Assembly (NCBI GenBank): GCA_964609655.1
Contig: CAZSUA010000003.1
Coordinates: 1 to 64,000, forward strand
Length of the DNA stretch: 64,000 bases
Direction: 5' to 3'
Source: JBBRRP01 sp964609655
Lineage (GTDB): Bacteria; Myxococcota_A; Polyangia; Polyangiales; Polyangiaceae
Under the pieces are notes generated by a model. That model saw only the letters and a list, made by a program, of their open reading frames with translations. It had not been told where the DNA came from and ran no database searches. Position numbers and translations under genes: made by a program. This document shows, piece by piece, positions 34,075 through 42,640 of this stretch (the stretch's first letter is position 1; the number at the start of each line of letters is the position of its first letter).

Positions 34075-34962
34075 CTAAGGCAGCCACGCCAAATCAAGGC
34101 TTGGATACAGATCCACCTGACGCACGCGCTCTCGCTTGGCAGCTCCATCGCTTGAAATCCTGACCCGAGTCGCGCCTTGATCATAGTTGTAAAGAGTGCC
34201 CCCGAAGTTGAGGCCCCATGCCGCCCCAAGCCTCAGCAAGACCTGCGCTCTGCCGCCAAGAAACAGAGGCGAAAGCTCGCCTCCCCTTCGGTCCCCCGTG
34301 CGATCGCCGAGCAATGCCAAATCCAGATCCGTGCGTCGGCCTAGCCTGGAACGGTAAGCGATGCTGGCACTGGCGTGATACCCTGTGGTGTACGCGGCAT
34401 AGGCTAGCTCGAGCGGTGCGTAGGTTCCCAGCGCTTCTGGCATGCTTCCCGAAAGTGGAACCCGAAAGCTGAGATCCAGCATGCTCGTGATCCACGCACG
34501 GCCCCGTGGCACGCTGAGCCTCACTCCGGCATGCGGGACACAAGCAAACCCAGGTTTCTCTCCGGAAACCTCGTTGGTCGGAAACAGATAGCCCTGCAGC
34601 AAGCGCGCACTCCCCGTGGGCAGCGAAAGCCCATAGTCCGCAGACACCGCCAAGCCCTCCGGCAACCGGAAGAGCCGTTGCCGCAGCTCGGCTTTCGGCG
34701 ACAAAAGCAGCCAACTTATCAGCGTACTCCGCAATTCCCACGAGTCCGACAACCCGTAACGTGAATCTCCGAACACACGAAACAGGCTGCGCCCCGGGGT
34801 GAGCAAAGCGGCGGTACCATCCAACGCCAAGTCCCGATTGGTCAGCGCTGTATGAGGGGCACCCTGGGCGAAGGCATTCTTCTCAAAGCCGACTACCAAA
34901 AAACACCAAACGGCGACCCATCCCAGCTTCACGGTTCCAAGCTTCACGGTTCCAAGCTTCAC
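34075..34962 (-). CDS. Predicted outer-membrane beta-barrel protein
   Basis: 295 residues. The GTG at 34962 overlaps the upstream stop (GTGA). The N-terminus encodes three VKLG(T) repeats from a 15-bp tandem duplication, so three GTG starts are possible, then a signal peptide (WVAVWCFLVVGF to AFAQG). The mature part alternates polar and apolar strands (ADYGLSLPTGS, YHASASIAYRSRLGRRTDLDLALLG, AQVLLRLGAAWGLNFGGTLYNY), as in outer-membrane barrels. I do not recognise the family. It is probably co-expressed with the EEP-family lipoprotein upstream. Confidence 0.6.
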   Translation of the reverse strand: MKLGTVKLGTVKLGWVAVWCFLVVGFEKNAFAQGAPHTALTNRDLALDGTAALLTPGRSLFRVFGDSRYGLSDSWELRSTLISWLLLSPKAELRQRLFRLPEGLAVSADYGLSLPTGSARLLQGYLFPTNEVSGEKPGFACVPHAGVRLSVPRGRAWITSMLDLSFRVPLSGSMPEALGTYAPLELAYAAYTTGYHASASIAYRSRLGRRTDLDLALLGDRTGDRRGGELSPLFLGGRAQVLLRLGAAWGLNFGGTLYNYDQGATRVRISSDGAAKRERVRQVDLYPSLDLAWLP

Positions 34963-34966
34963 GGTT
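34925..34966. repeat. 15-bp tandem repeat (2.8 copies) across a start codon
   Basis: The unit AGCTTCACGGTTCCA repeats almost three times over the 5' end of the barrel-protein gene. On the coding strand each unit carries a GTG followed by AAGCTT, creating three in-frame start options. Confidence 0.85.
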
Positions 34967-36122
34967 GATCTCCCCCGGCAGCCGGGAGGCGCAACGTCCC
35001 CACAATCGGAGCGTGGTCACTCAAGAACAGCGGATCGGCCACGATGCCTTGGCGACCGCTTGTCTGCAAAACATCACTCTTCCCCTCCACCCAGTGCGAG
35101 CCCTTCGTCGCGAACCAATAATCGAGCGTGCGATTCCAGAATCCCGGCTTGCCGTCGGTACCCTTCGTAGTCGGCCCTATCACCGAATGGCTGAAATAAC
35201 GGCTCTGCTGTTCGCTGCTGGAACCGTACTCTGAAAGAGGCAGATAGGGCTCAAAGCTATCAAAGAACTTTTGCAGCTGCTCGGGCTGATAGGGAGGCTG
35301 CTCGTAGTCGGTGCCCTTGGCGCGTGGATTCTCATCTGGGAAATCGCTCAGCTTGAGCGCTGAAGATGGCAGTTCGTTGAAATCACCGCCGATGATGAAG
35401 GGCAGCTTTTCGGAAGAGAGCTCGTCAAAGATCTGTTGAATATGCTTCTGTTTGGTACCATCTTGGTCGTACGCCTCGGTGTGGACGACGTACGCTGCCA
35501 AAGGTTGCACCCCACCCACATCAATCACAGCCCGTCCAATCATGCGATGCAGATAAAAGGTACGCGTGACGGCATCGATATCCGTGCGGTCCACCTGGCG
35601 AATACGCTCCGCGGACAGAATCGGATACTTTGAAAAAATAGCGTTCCCCATGTCCATGCGCCCCAGACCTTCTGACGGCACGTAGCGGCTATTCCAAGTC
35701 TGAATGTATGCCGCATAACGCAAGGCCGTGTGATCCAGAATCCCCTGCACCATGTCCACGTAGGCTGAACGCTGAGAATTGACCTCAATCTCTTCGGTCA
35801 CCAGCACATCAGGATCGACTTCGCGAATCAGTGAGTAGATTTGAGCTAGATTTCGCTGAACTTCCTCGCGCTGCAGGTGGACCCGATCGCCCCAAAGATC
35901 AAACCAAAAATCGATGCGTGCCGCGCCATACTTGATGTTCCAGGCCATCACCCGCAACTCAGTCGGTGGCGCCGGGACTGGGGATACTGAGTTGCTTCTG
36001 AATATCGCAACTGGCTGTCGATCGAAGTTGAAGTCATCGGCCATGGGCTCACCGCACGCCGACAACAGCGAACACCCGATCCCGAGCAGGCAGATACAAC
36101 TGGTGCGAAGCAGCTTCAGCAT
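34959..36122 (-). CDS. Endonuclease/exonuclease/phosphatase-family lipoprotein
   Basis: 387 residues from ATG 36122, which gives a lipoprotein signal (lipobox SLLSAC). EEP-fold motifs are present: VMAWNIKYG, DVLVTEEIE (metal Glu), FIIGGDFNELP (Asp/Asn pair) and the C-terminal LFLSDHAPIVG (Asp-His). Enzymes of this fold cleave phosphodiester bonds of nucleic acids, sphingomyelin or phosphoinositides. Surface or periplasmic anchoring argues for extracellular DNA or phospholipid. Divergent from the GMC oxidoreductase gene. Confidence 0.85.
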   Translation of the reverse strand: MLKLLRTSCICLLGIGCSLLSACGEPMADDFNFDRQPVAIFRSNSVSPVPAPPTELRVMAWNIKYGAARIDFWFDLWGDRVHLQREEVQRNLAQIYSLIREVDPDVLVTEEIEVNSQRSAYVDMVQGILDHTALRYAAYIQTWNSRYVPSEGLGRMDMGNAIFSKYPILSAERIRQVDRTDIDAVTRTFYLHRMIGRAVIDVGGVQPLAAYVVHTEAYDQDGTKQKHIQQIFDELSSEKLPFIIGGDFNELPSSALKLSDFPDENPRAKGTDYEQPPYQPEQLQKFFDSFEPYLPLSEYGSSSEQQSRYFSHSVIGPTTKGTDGKPGFWNRTLDYWFATKGSHWVEGKSDVLQTSGRQGIVADPLFLSDHAPIVGTLRLPAAGGDQP

Positions 36123-36185
36123 TCGATGGGCCGAGAGAATGCGCTGAATGTTTCCCCACGGCAATAGCTGCGCTACTCTAGCTAG

Positions 36186-37823
36186 GTGCCCCAGCTGGAT
36201 CCGGAAGCCACGTCAGCCGATTACGACTTCGTGATCATCGGCAGTGGCTTTGGCGGCAGTGTGGCGGCGATGCGCTTAACCCAGAAGGGCTATCGAGTCG
36301 CCGTGCTTGAGGCGGGTAAACGCTGGCAAGCGCAGGATTTTCCGAAAACGAATTGGACGATCTCGAAGTATCTGTGGGCACCCAAGCTGAGGTGCTTTGG
36401 CATCCAACGCATCACGCTGCTCAAAGGCGTGCTGGTGCTGCACGGTTCAGGAGTCGGCGGCGGCAGCTTGGTCTACGCCAACACCTTGATGCAGCCACTC
36501 GATAGCGTTTTTGATGATGCTTCGTGGCAGGGGGTGGTGGACTGGAAGTCTGAGCTTCGGCCTCACTTCGAAATGGGGAGGCGCATGCTGGGTGTCGCCC
36601 AGAATCCGGGCATGTTTGAAGGGGAAGCCGCCCTCAAACGTGTGAGCCAGCGTATGGGCGCCGAGGATACTTTTCACGCGACCGAGGTCGGCGTCTATTT
36701 TGGAAAGCCCAACATCACGCTCCCTGATCCGTACTTTGCTGGCAGCGGTCCTGAACGCACGGGTTGCAATTTTTGTGGCGGCTGCATGGTGGGTTGTCGA
36801 TTTGGTGCCAAAAATACGCTCGATCGCAACTATCTCTACTTCGCTGAGAAATGGGGCGCACAGGTTTTCGCGGAAACCAACGCCACCAAGATCACGCCTA
36901 CGGCTAACGGCTATGCCGTGGACACGCAATGCAGCACTTCGTTTTTCGGTACTCCAAGGCGAACGCTCCACGCCAAGCGCGTGATTGTTGCTGCCGGCGT
37001 GCTTGGAACAGTGCAATTGCTGCTCCGCAACCGCGATGAATACAAGACGCTCCCCAACATCTCTGAACGTCTGGGTGAGCGCGTGCGCACTAACGGTGAA
37101 AGCCTGCTGGGCGCCACCAGCTTCGAAGCCCACCGCGACCTCTCACGTGGGATTGCGATAGGCGCCGCCTTCCATCCAAATTCACTCACTAAGATTGAAA
37201 GCGTGCGCTATCCGAGCGGCTCGGGCGCCATGCGTCTGTTGGGTGTGCCGTTAACTCCAGACGGCAGCAAGCTCACACGTCCACTGAAACTCCTATTCAG
37301 AATTTGCGCGCGCATTTTTGAAACGGTCAAACTGTGGCGCGTGTCGGATTGGGCAAAAAGCACGGTCATTCTTCTGGTGATGCAGTCGGTGGACCAACAC
37401 CTTCGGCTGAGGCTTGGGAAGTCCTTACTGGGCTACAGGTTCAAGGGCGAAGCAACGGACAAGCCCATCCCAAGTTTCCTCCCCGTTGCCCAAGAAGCCG
37501 CTCAGCTTCTAGCGGAAGAGCTCAACGGCGAAGCTCAAAATGTTGTCTCGGAGGTTCTGATGAGAACGCCAGCGACGGCCCACATTCTAGGCGGCTGCGC
37601 AATTGGCGCTACCCCTCAGGCGGGCGTGATCGATGATCGTCATCAAGTCTTCGGCTATCCGGGCCTGTATGTGTGCGACGGTAGCGTGATCCCAGGCAAT
37701 CTTGCGGTGAATCCGAGCCTCACCATTACCGCGCTTGCTGAGCGCTTTGCTTCATTTTTTGAAGCGGCGCCCGGCAGCAGCGCGGAGCTCAAGGCCGAAC
37801 GCGAAGTTAGGTTTAGCAGCTAA
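36186..37823 (+). CDS. GMC-family FAD oxidoreductase (cholesterol-oxidase-like)
   Basis: 545 residues from GTG at 36186. FAD-binding GSGFGGSVAA at the N-terminus, the GMC loop GSGVGGGSLVYANTL, and the C-terminal HILGGCAIG and NPSLTITALAER signatures are present. A Cys cluster CNFCGGCMVGC (C-x2-C-x2-C-x3-C) appears near residue 195, as in many cholesterol-oxidase-like proteins. No signal peptide is visible. Such enzymes oxidise sterols or other alcohols; the substrate is unknown. Confidence 0.86.
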   Translation: MPQLDPEATSADYDFVIIGSGFGGSVAAMRLTQKGYRVAVLEAGKRWQAQDFPKTNWTISKYLWAPKLRCFGIQRITLLKGVLVLHGSGVGGGSLVYANTLMQPLDSVFDDASWQGVVDWKSELRPHFEMGRRMLGVAQNPGMFEGEAALKRVSQRMGAEDTFHATEVGVYFGKPNITLPDPYFAGSGPERTGCNFCGGCMVGCRFGAKNTLDRNYLYFAEKWGAQVFAETNATKITPTANGYAVDTQCSTSFFGTPRRTLHAKRVIVAAGVLGTVQLLLRNRDEYKTLPNISERLGERVRTNGESLLGATSFEAHRDLSRGIAIGAAFHPNSLTKIESVRYPSGSGAMRLLGVPLTPDGSKLTRPLKLLFRICARIFETVKLWRVSDWAKSTVILLVMQSVDQHLRLRLGKSLLGYRFKGEATDKPIPSFLPVAQEAAQLLAEELNGEAQNVVSEVLMRTPATAHILGGCAIGATPQAGVIDDRHQVFGYPGLYVCDGSVIPGNLAVNPSLTITALAERFASFFEAAPGSSAELKAEREVRFSS

Positions 37824-37839
37824 GCTACCGAGGCCGGGG

Positions 37840-38709
37840 TCACCTCGTTTCGCAAATCAATCCGGGGGCGCGCACCTGACAACCGGTGTCGAACCAACGC
37901 GGGGGACTGCCCTCAAGTCGGGCACAGTTTGACTCCGTTTCGCCATTGGGCTCCCCCTCAGCCCAGCCCGCAAACTTCCCCGGCACTACTTGTCCCTGCC
38001 CATCTCCGGACCAGAATTGTTCGCCGCCAACCCAAACCCACTTCCCTTCCGTCGCGTCGCTCGCGCCAATCCACGCCCACTCGATTCCACCACCCCCTTG
38101 GGCTGCGAACCTCTGGCCAACCAGCAGATTTTCCTGGCTGGTTTCTAGCTGCACCACCGCCATCCCAGCGTCCGCACACCGCATGTGCGCCTCCTGCCAG
38201 GTGATCCCTTCAGATTGGCTGGTTTGCGCGGAGCAGAACATGTATCCGTGCCCAGCGAGCGCAACACCTGCGCAATTCTGAGCGCATTGTTCATCATCGA
38301 TCCCGTTCGCGCAGTTGTTGTCGATCCCATCGCAGACTTCTTCGTGCGGGATGCACGTTGGCTCACCGCCGCTTCCAACATCTCCGCCGCTTCCAACATC
38401 TCCGCCGCTTCCACTATCTCCGCCGCTTCCAACATCCCCGCTGCTTCCTGGATTCGCACCTCCTGAGCTCTGCGCCCTACGGCCTCCAGTGGCTTCTGTC
38501 TTCCCCCCGCTACTGGAAGCTCGCCCGCCCAACCCTTGGTTGCTCCCACCGTTGCCAAGCGACGCGCCACCACCACCTCCGGTTAGCTCAGCATCCACAG
38601 CTCGCGGCTTCGAGAAAAGATCGGCGTGTTCAGCGCTGGAGCAGCCAGCGGAAGCGCACGTCAGAAGGGAGATAGAAACCAGAGATCCTAGGCAGTTGGT
38701 CTTGCGCAT
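37840..38709 (-). CDS. Lipoprotein with MopE-like Cys motif and C-type lectin domain
   Basis: 289 residues from ATG 38709, which gives a lipoprotein signal (LLTCASAGC). A Gly/Ser linker contains four 6-residue repeats (DVGSGG type). Then comes a MopE-like motif (EVCDGIDNNCANGIDDEQC) and a C-type lectin domain of about 130 residues with EGEPNGETESNCARLEG and WFDTGC. EPN is the mannose-type sugar-binding signature in animal lectins. A surface carbohydrate-binding role is likely. Convergent with the GMC gene. Confidence 0.82.
   Translation of the reverse strand: MRKTNCLGSLVSISLLTCASAGCSSAEHADLFSKPRAVDAELTGGGGGASLGNGGSNQGLGGRASSSGGKTEATGGRRAQSSGGANPGSSGDVGSGGDSGSGGDVGSGGDVGSGGEPTCIPHEEVCDGIDNNCANGIDDEQCAQNCAGVALAGHGYMFCSAQTSQSEGITWQEAHMRCADAGMAVVQLETSQENLLVGQRFAAQGGGGIEWAWIGASDATEGKWVWVGGEQFWSGDGQGQVVPGKFAGWAEGEPNGETESNCARLEGSPPRWFDTGCQVRAPGLICETR
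38365..38436. repeat. 18-bp tandem repeat, four units
   Basis: Four consecutive 18-bp units (TCCGCCGCTTCCAACATC and variants) encode the DVGSGG linker of the lectin lipoprotein. Such repeats expand and contract easily, so linker length may vary between strains. Confidence 0.85.
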
Positions 38710-38888
38710 TGTCACATCACCTGGAGGGGCAAGGAGTGGGCCGGATGTCCAGTGTAGCTGTCGGGCAACCAAACGTCCTGGTTTCTTGCGGTAGTATCTC
38801 GACTTGCAGCCCATCTTTGTCCGACATGCAGGCGGGTTCTTTACAGCGGTTGAGCGTGTGGGAACATGCTCCACATCGGATCGCACCC

Positions 38889-39344
38889 ATGCATGAGTTT
38901 CCCCATCGTTACACTGTGTCAGCACGCGCCCTGTCTGAAGGAGGCATCGAGCTGAGAAGCCCTGGGCTTGAATCACTTATCTCTTTGCCTCCTATAGAAT
39001 TTGACGGCCCGGGCGATCATTGGTCCCCTGAAACACTTTTCACAGGTGCGCTCGCGGACTGCTTTATCTTGACGTTTCGGGCTTTGGCTCGCTCCTCGAA
39101 ATTCTCGTGGGAAACCATCGAATGTGAAGTTGAAGGGCTCTTAGAGCGAGTGGAAAGAGTGACTCGGTTCACTGAATTTCATACACGAGTGAAGCTCACG
39201 GTACCCGCAGGTATCAGTCATGAGCTCGGACAAAGGCTGATTGAAAAGGCCAAACATGGCTGCTTGATTTCAAATTCGATTTCCGCGAAAAATCATCTAG
39301 AAAGCCAAGTTCTCGTGGCTCCCACCCACCCCAGCCAGGAGTGA
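38889..39344 (+). CDS. OsmC-family peroxiredoxin-like protein
   Basis: 151 residues from ATG 38889 (MHEFPHRYTV). Two conserved cysteines are placed as in OsmC/Ohr proteins: one in GALADCFILTFRALAR and one in HGCLISNSI, with the PETLFTGAL segment before the first. The family reduces organic hydroperoxides with thiol cofactors in the cytoplasm. Divergent from the lectin lipoprotein. Confidence 0.84.
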   Translation: MHEFPHRYTVSARALSEGGIELRSPGLESLISLPPIEFDGPGDHWSPETLFTGALADCFILTFRALARSSKFSWETIECEVEGLLERVERVTRFTEFHTRVKLTVPAGISHELGQRLIEKAKHGCLISNSISAKNHLESQVLVAPTHPSQE

Positions 39345-39350
39345 TTGCCG

Positions 39351-39986
39351 TTAGGCGGCTTTTTTCCGAGCACTCGCAGCTAACACCCAGCCAAGCGCGA
39401 TAGGTCGGATTTCCACAGAGCTTGCCCCAGCAGCCGCCAGCAGAGATCGGAGCTTTGGGCTGTCTAGCTTGGTGGGGTGGAGCCCCTTGCGTGAGAACCC
39501 CTGAACTCTGGCCACCGCTTCAAGCACCGTGTCCTCAATTATGCGCAAGGAAGCAGACTCATAGTTGGGCGTCGTTAAGAAGAGCACGCCACCAGGTTTC
39601 AACACACGGAACGCCTCAGAAACCCAGGGCCCCGGCTGAGGAACGTGCTCCACCACATCCATCGACACGACCACATCAAAGCTGGCGTCGCCATAGGGCA
39701 GACCTGCTCCGGGGCGCAGCACATCTGCCCGCGCCAGCGCGCTACCGTGAAGCTCCTCGGCCAACTCAATCGCACGTTCATCAATGTCGCAGATCGTAAA
39801 GTTTAGGCCTGCACGCTCGACCTCGGCACGCTCAAAGAAAGGGCCCGAGCCCACATTGAGCACCTCGGGGCCACCAGCAGCAAGCACACGTCGGAGCTCA
39901 TTCACGATCGGGCGATGGTAGAGACTCCACGGAAAACGCAACTTGAGCTTGTGATTCGAGAAGTAGTCGACAGCTTCCGCACTCAT
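39351..39986 (-). CDS. SAM-dependent methyltransferase
   Basis: 211 residues. ATG 39986 overlaps the upstream stop by 4 nt (ATGA), which fixes the start. Methyltransferase motifs: VLNVGSGPFFERAEV, ICDIDERAIELA, YGDASFDVVVSMDVVEHV and RVLKPGGVLFLTTP. It is the third gene of a coupled operon with another methyltransferase and a large membrane protein, suggesting modification of a lipid-linked or surface glycan. Confidence 0.83.
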   Translation of the reverse strand: MSAEAVDYFSNHKLKLRFPWSLYHRPIVNELRRVLAAGGPEVLNVGSGPFFERAEVERAGLNFTICDIDERAIELAEELHGSALARADVLRPGAGLPYGDASFDVVVSMDVVEHVPQPGPWVSEAFRVLKPGGVLFLTTPNYESASLRIIEDTVLEAVARVQGFSRKGLHPTKLDSPKLRSLLAAAGASSVEIRPIALGWVLAASARKKAA

Positions 39987-40891
39987 GCCGGCCGCCTGGC
40001 AATCACAAGGTATTCTGCCGTTAGGTTGGGGTCTGCCCGCTTCATGACTTCGTGCACCAGGTGATACACGGGTTGGGCAAAAATCTGCCGAAAGCGCGGG
40101 AAATTCGTCCAACGTGTGGTCAAAGTCTTATTCAGCAGACCCAACAGCGACGGGAGCAGAAACGCCTCAAACGCAACCGTGGTGGCCGAGGAAAGCACAG
40201 GCTCCACCGCCACCACTTCGAGCCCCGCTTGAACGGCAAGCTCGCTCCAACCCTGCTGATCGTAAAGGTGGTGGTGCTTGAAGAAACGATCGATCGCCCC
40301 TTGCAACTGAGAAGCAAGGCCAGGTGCGCCCAAGTCCGCGAGCAGGCGTACTGACATCAGGTGCCGAGCCCACTCGGGATTAGGAACAAACAAATAGGCC
40401 ACTCCGCCTGGCTTTAAGGAATGGAATATAGTGCTCAGGGCGAGATCGATGCGAGGGACATGCTCCAGCGAACAATTGGCCACGCAGCTCGAGAAAAATG
40501 CCTCTGGCAGGCGCGCCTGCGTCACGTCGCCCAAAATCACCTGAGCATAGGCGCGGCTCGCAGACGCCCAACGCCCTTCCTTGGCATCGATATCGATTCC
40601 CCAAACCTCCACGTTGTCGAAAGCCAGCTTGGCAAAGAGCCCATCGCCACACCCCACATCCAAAATGGGGCCAGGGCACGGATAGTGCCGAACCGCCGCC
40701 AAACGCGCACATTCCTTGATCGCCAAGGCGGTCGGCGTGTGTGGGAAATAGCGTTGAAAATCCTCGAGCAGCAACTCCGAGCTGGGGGAGACAGCAAATC
40801 CACTGACCCGCTTAGGGATCTCCACCTCGCCTGCATTTATGGGCGGAGTGCCGTTCGTATTCTTAACTGCCGAAACCCAGCGTTCAGTCAT
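39983..40891 (-). CDS. SAM-dependent methyltransferase
   Basis: 302 residues. ATG 40891 overlaps the stop of the membrane-protein gene (ATGA). Motif I is ILDVGCGDGLFAKLAF, followed by VWGIDIDAKEGRW, FFSSCVANCSLEHV and HSLKPGGVAYLFVP. A helical C-terminal extension of about 110 residues (FFKHHHLYDQQGW onward) is longer than in minimal enzymes and may set the substrate. The acceptor is not predictable. Confidence 0.83.
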   Translation of the reverse strand: MTERWVSAVKNTNGTPPINAGEVEIPKRVSGFAVSPSSELLLEDFQRYFPHTPTALAIKECARLAAVRHYPCPGPILDVGCGDGLFAKLAFDNVEVWGIDIDAKEGRWASASRAYAQVILGDVTQARLPEAFFSSCVANCSLEHVPRIDLALSTIFHSLKPGGVAYLFVPNPEWARHLMSVRLLADLGAPGLASQLQGAIDRFFKHHHLYDQQGWSELAVQAGLEVVAVEPVLSSATTVAFEAFLLPSLLGLLNKTLTTRWTNFPRFRQIFAQPVYHLVHEVMKRADPNLTAEYLVIARRPA

Positions 40892-42453
40892 AGTTCATTT
40901 CCAGTTTCAAAAAGACGTGACGCATGAGCCAAAGGCTGTACACGATACGCCCACCAATTTCCCTGGTGCAACACCAACTCAACGTCACCTAGGTGTTCCC
41001 CAAAGAGTTCACCAGTGCGGTCCCTAGTACTGTGCACCAAGAAACAATCAAAGCGCGGAACATCACGAACCGCCGAAAATCTTTCAGGATTCCACTCAGC
41101 CCCGCCCCACATCCCGGGAACAAAGCCCGGCAAATAGCGGATCGCGCTGGTTGGATACATCGCGAACGAATACCCCTGAATCCCGCCCTTTTCAGCCATA
41201 TAATAGGCTGACATATGCAGGAATGCGGGGAGCCCTGGGAATACCAAGCTATCTCGCTCAAAGATGATCGGGCGCACCGACAATCCGACGGGCATCTGTT
41301 GGACGAACGATCGGACACCGGCGGCCTCGTGGTTGAACGCGAACACCCGCCACCCGAACACGGCACACCAAGCACTCACCAGCGCCATCGCCACACTCGG
41401 CAGCCCCCGAAAGAGCGGCGCGCGCCGCGGTTCAAACGCTACCAACAGAGCTGGCCCGAGGAATGCTGCAAATCGCGGATGGAGCGGGCCGAACCCGCCC
41501 ATGCTCGCCGGGAACAGACAGAAGCCCGCCAAGACACCCAACGCAGGCAGCCAAAATTCCGGGGTACGCCGCGGCCGGCCGAGCCCCAAAGCCAGCAATA
41601 GCAAGCAAACGACGCCGCACAGCGTAGCGAAGACGTCGGCGGCTGAGGCTGAGAAGAGCAATGCGGGAAGCTGAACCAGCTCGAAGAATCTAGGAGACCA
41701 AATCGTGGAACCGATGCGTTGCGCTGAAGATCCGGGCGCGATCCAAACCCAAGCAAACAACAAAGGAGCAAGCAGTGGCAGCACTCGGGTCACGAAGCGC
41801 CCTTCCCCACGCAGCAACAGCGGCGCTGCCATCGCGAGAGCCACCCCGCAGGCAAAGCCATGGGAAAATAGCGTTAAACAGAGCGCGAATGAGAGTGCGA
41901 GGCCGGTGCGCCAGCTGTTTTCCTCACGATGCCTCAGGGCGAAGAGGAGCGCTAAGATGGCGAAAGGCACGGCCGCAATGAAGCTCACAAACCCGAAATA
42001 GAACGCATACCCCAAGGCCAGCGGCAGCCCGAGCAACGCCAACCAAGCTGAGTGGCCAAGCTTCCGAACCAAGAGCGCAAACGCGACGAAATGACCCACA
42101 ACACTGAGCCAAATCCCCAACTTGAGGCCGGAGACAACGCCTAGCCAGACCGCGAACACCCGTGCCACCACGTAGCCGGTTAAGTAAGGCGTTCTTAGAT
42201 TCACTTCGAAGTTCTCGACACCCGGGAAAGACTTTTCCCCCAGGTGCACCCAAACAGCGATCTGAGCCGCATGCTGCGGCAAATCCACCATCGGCAGGTA
42301 AGGGAACCCGAAAAAAATAGCTAACAGCGCAGCGCTGGCAACCACACCGAGCCCAAGCAGCCAACGGCTCTCTATCGCTCGCGCCTGCAGGTCCGCCGAA
42401 CCCGCAACCGAAGGCACGAACTCAGCCTCTGAAATCGACGGAACTTGGCTCAT
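40888..42453 (-). CDS. Polytopic membrane protein, possible GT-C-type glycosyltransferase
   Basis: 521 residues from ATG 42453. About eleven hydrophobic segments fill residues 30-400, with a soluble C-terminal domain of around 120 residues. The first periplasmic loop contains YLPMVDLPQHAAQIAVW, with the Asp and His pattern seen in GT-C transferases. That and the two coupled methyltransferases suggest use of a polyprenyl-phosphate sugar, but I recognise no exact family. It is divergent from the MsbA-like exporter. Confidence 0.62.
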   Translation of the reverse strand: MSQVPSISEAEFVPSVAGSADLQARAIESRWLLGLGVVASAALLAIFFGFPYLPMVDLPQHAAQIAVWVHLGEKSFPGVENFEVNLRTPYLTGYVVARVFAVWLGVVSGLKLGIWLSVVGHFVAFALLVRKLGHSAWLALLGLPLALGYAFYFGFVSFIAAVPFAILALLFALRHREENSWRTGLALSFALCLTLFSHGFACGVALAMAAPLLLRGEGRFVTRVLPLLAPLLFAWVWIAPGSSAQRIGSTIWSPRFFELVQLPALLFSASAADVFATLCGVVCLLLLALGLGRPRRTPEFWLPALGVLAGFCLFPASMGGFGPLHPRFAAFLGPALLVAFEPRRAPLFRGLPSVAMALVSAWCAVFGWRVFAFNHEAAGVRSFVQQMPVGLSVRPIIFERDSLVFPGLPAFLHMSAYYMAEKGGIQGYSFAMYPTSAIRYLPGFVPGMWGGAEWNPERFSAVRDVPRFDCFLVHSTRDRTGELFGEHLGDVELVLHQGNWWAYRVQPLAHASRLFETGNEL

Positions 42454-42640
42454 ATTCTCGCAGGCTGTGCTCGGAAGGCGGCGGACTCTTACACAAGGCC
42501 TTGAGACTCTGCCACCCGTTTTTCGGTGTTTCATCCGGCAGCGCGGCGTCGTTCAGGGCGCGGCTGGTATTCCGAAGAGCAGGGGCATAAATTGCTGAAA
42601 TGAGTTTCGGCCAGCGTGCGTCCGTATTGCAGGAGAGTCG

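Noticed and set aside
38365..38436. CRISPR-like regular repeats
   Set aside because: The units are contiguous 18-bp coding repeats without spacers, encoding a Gly/Ser linker.
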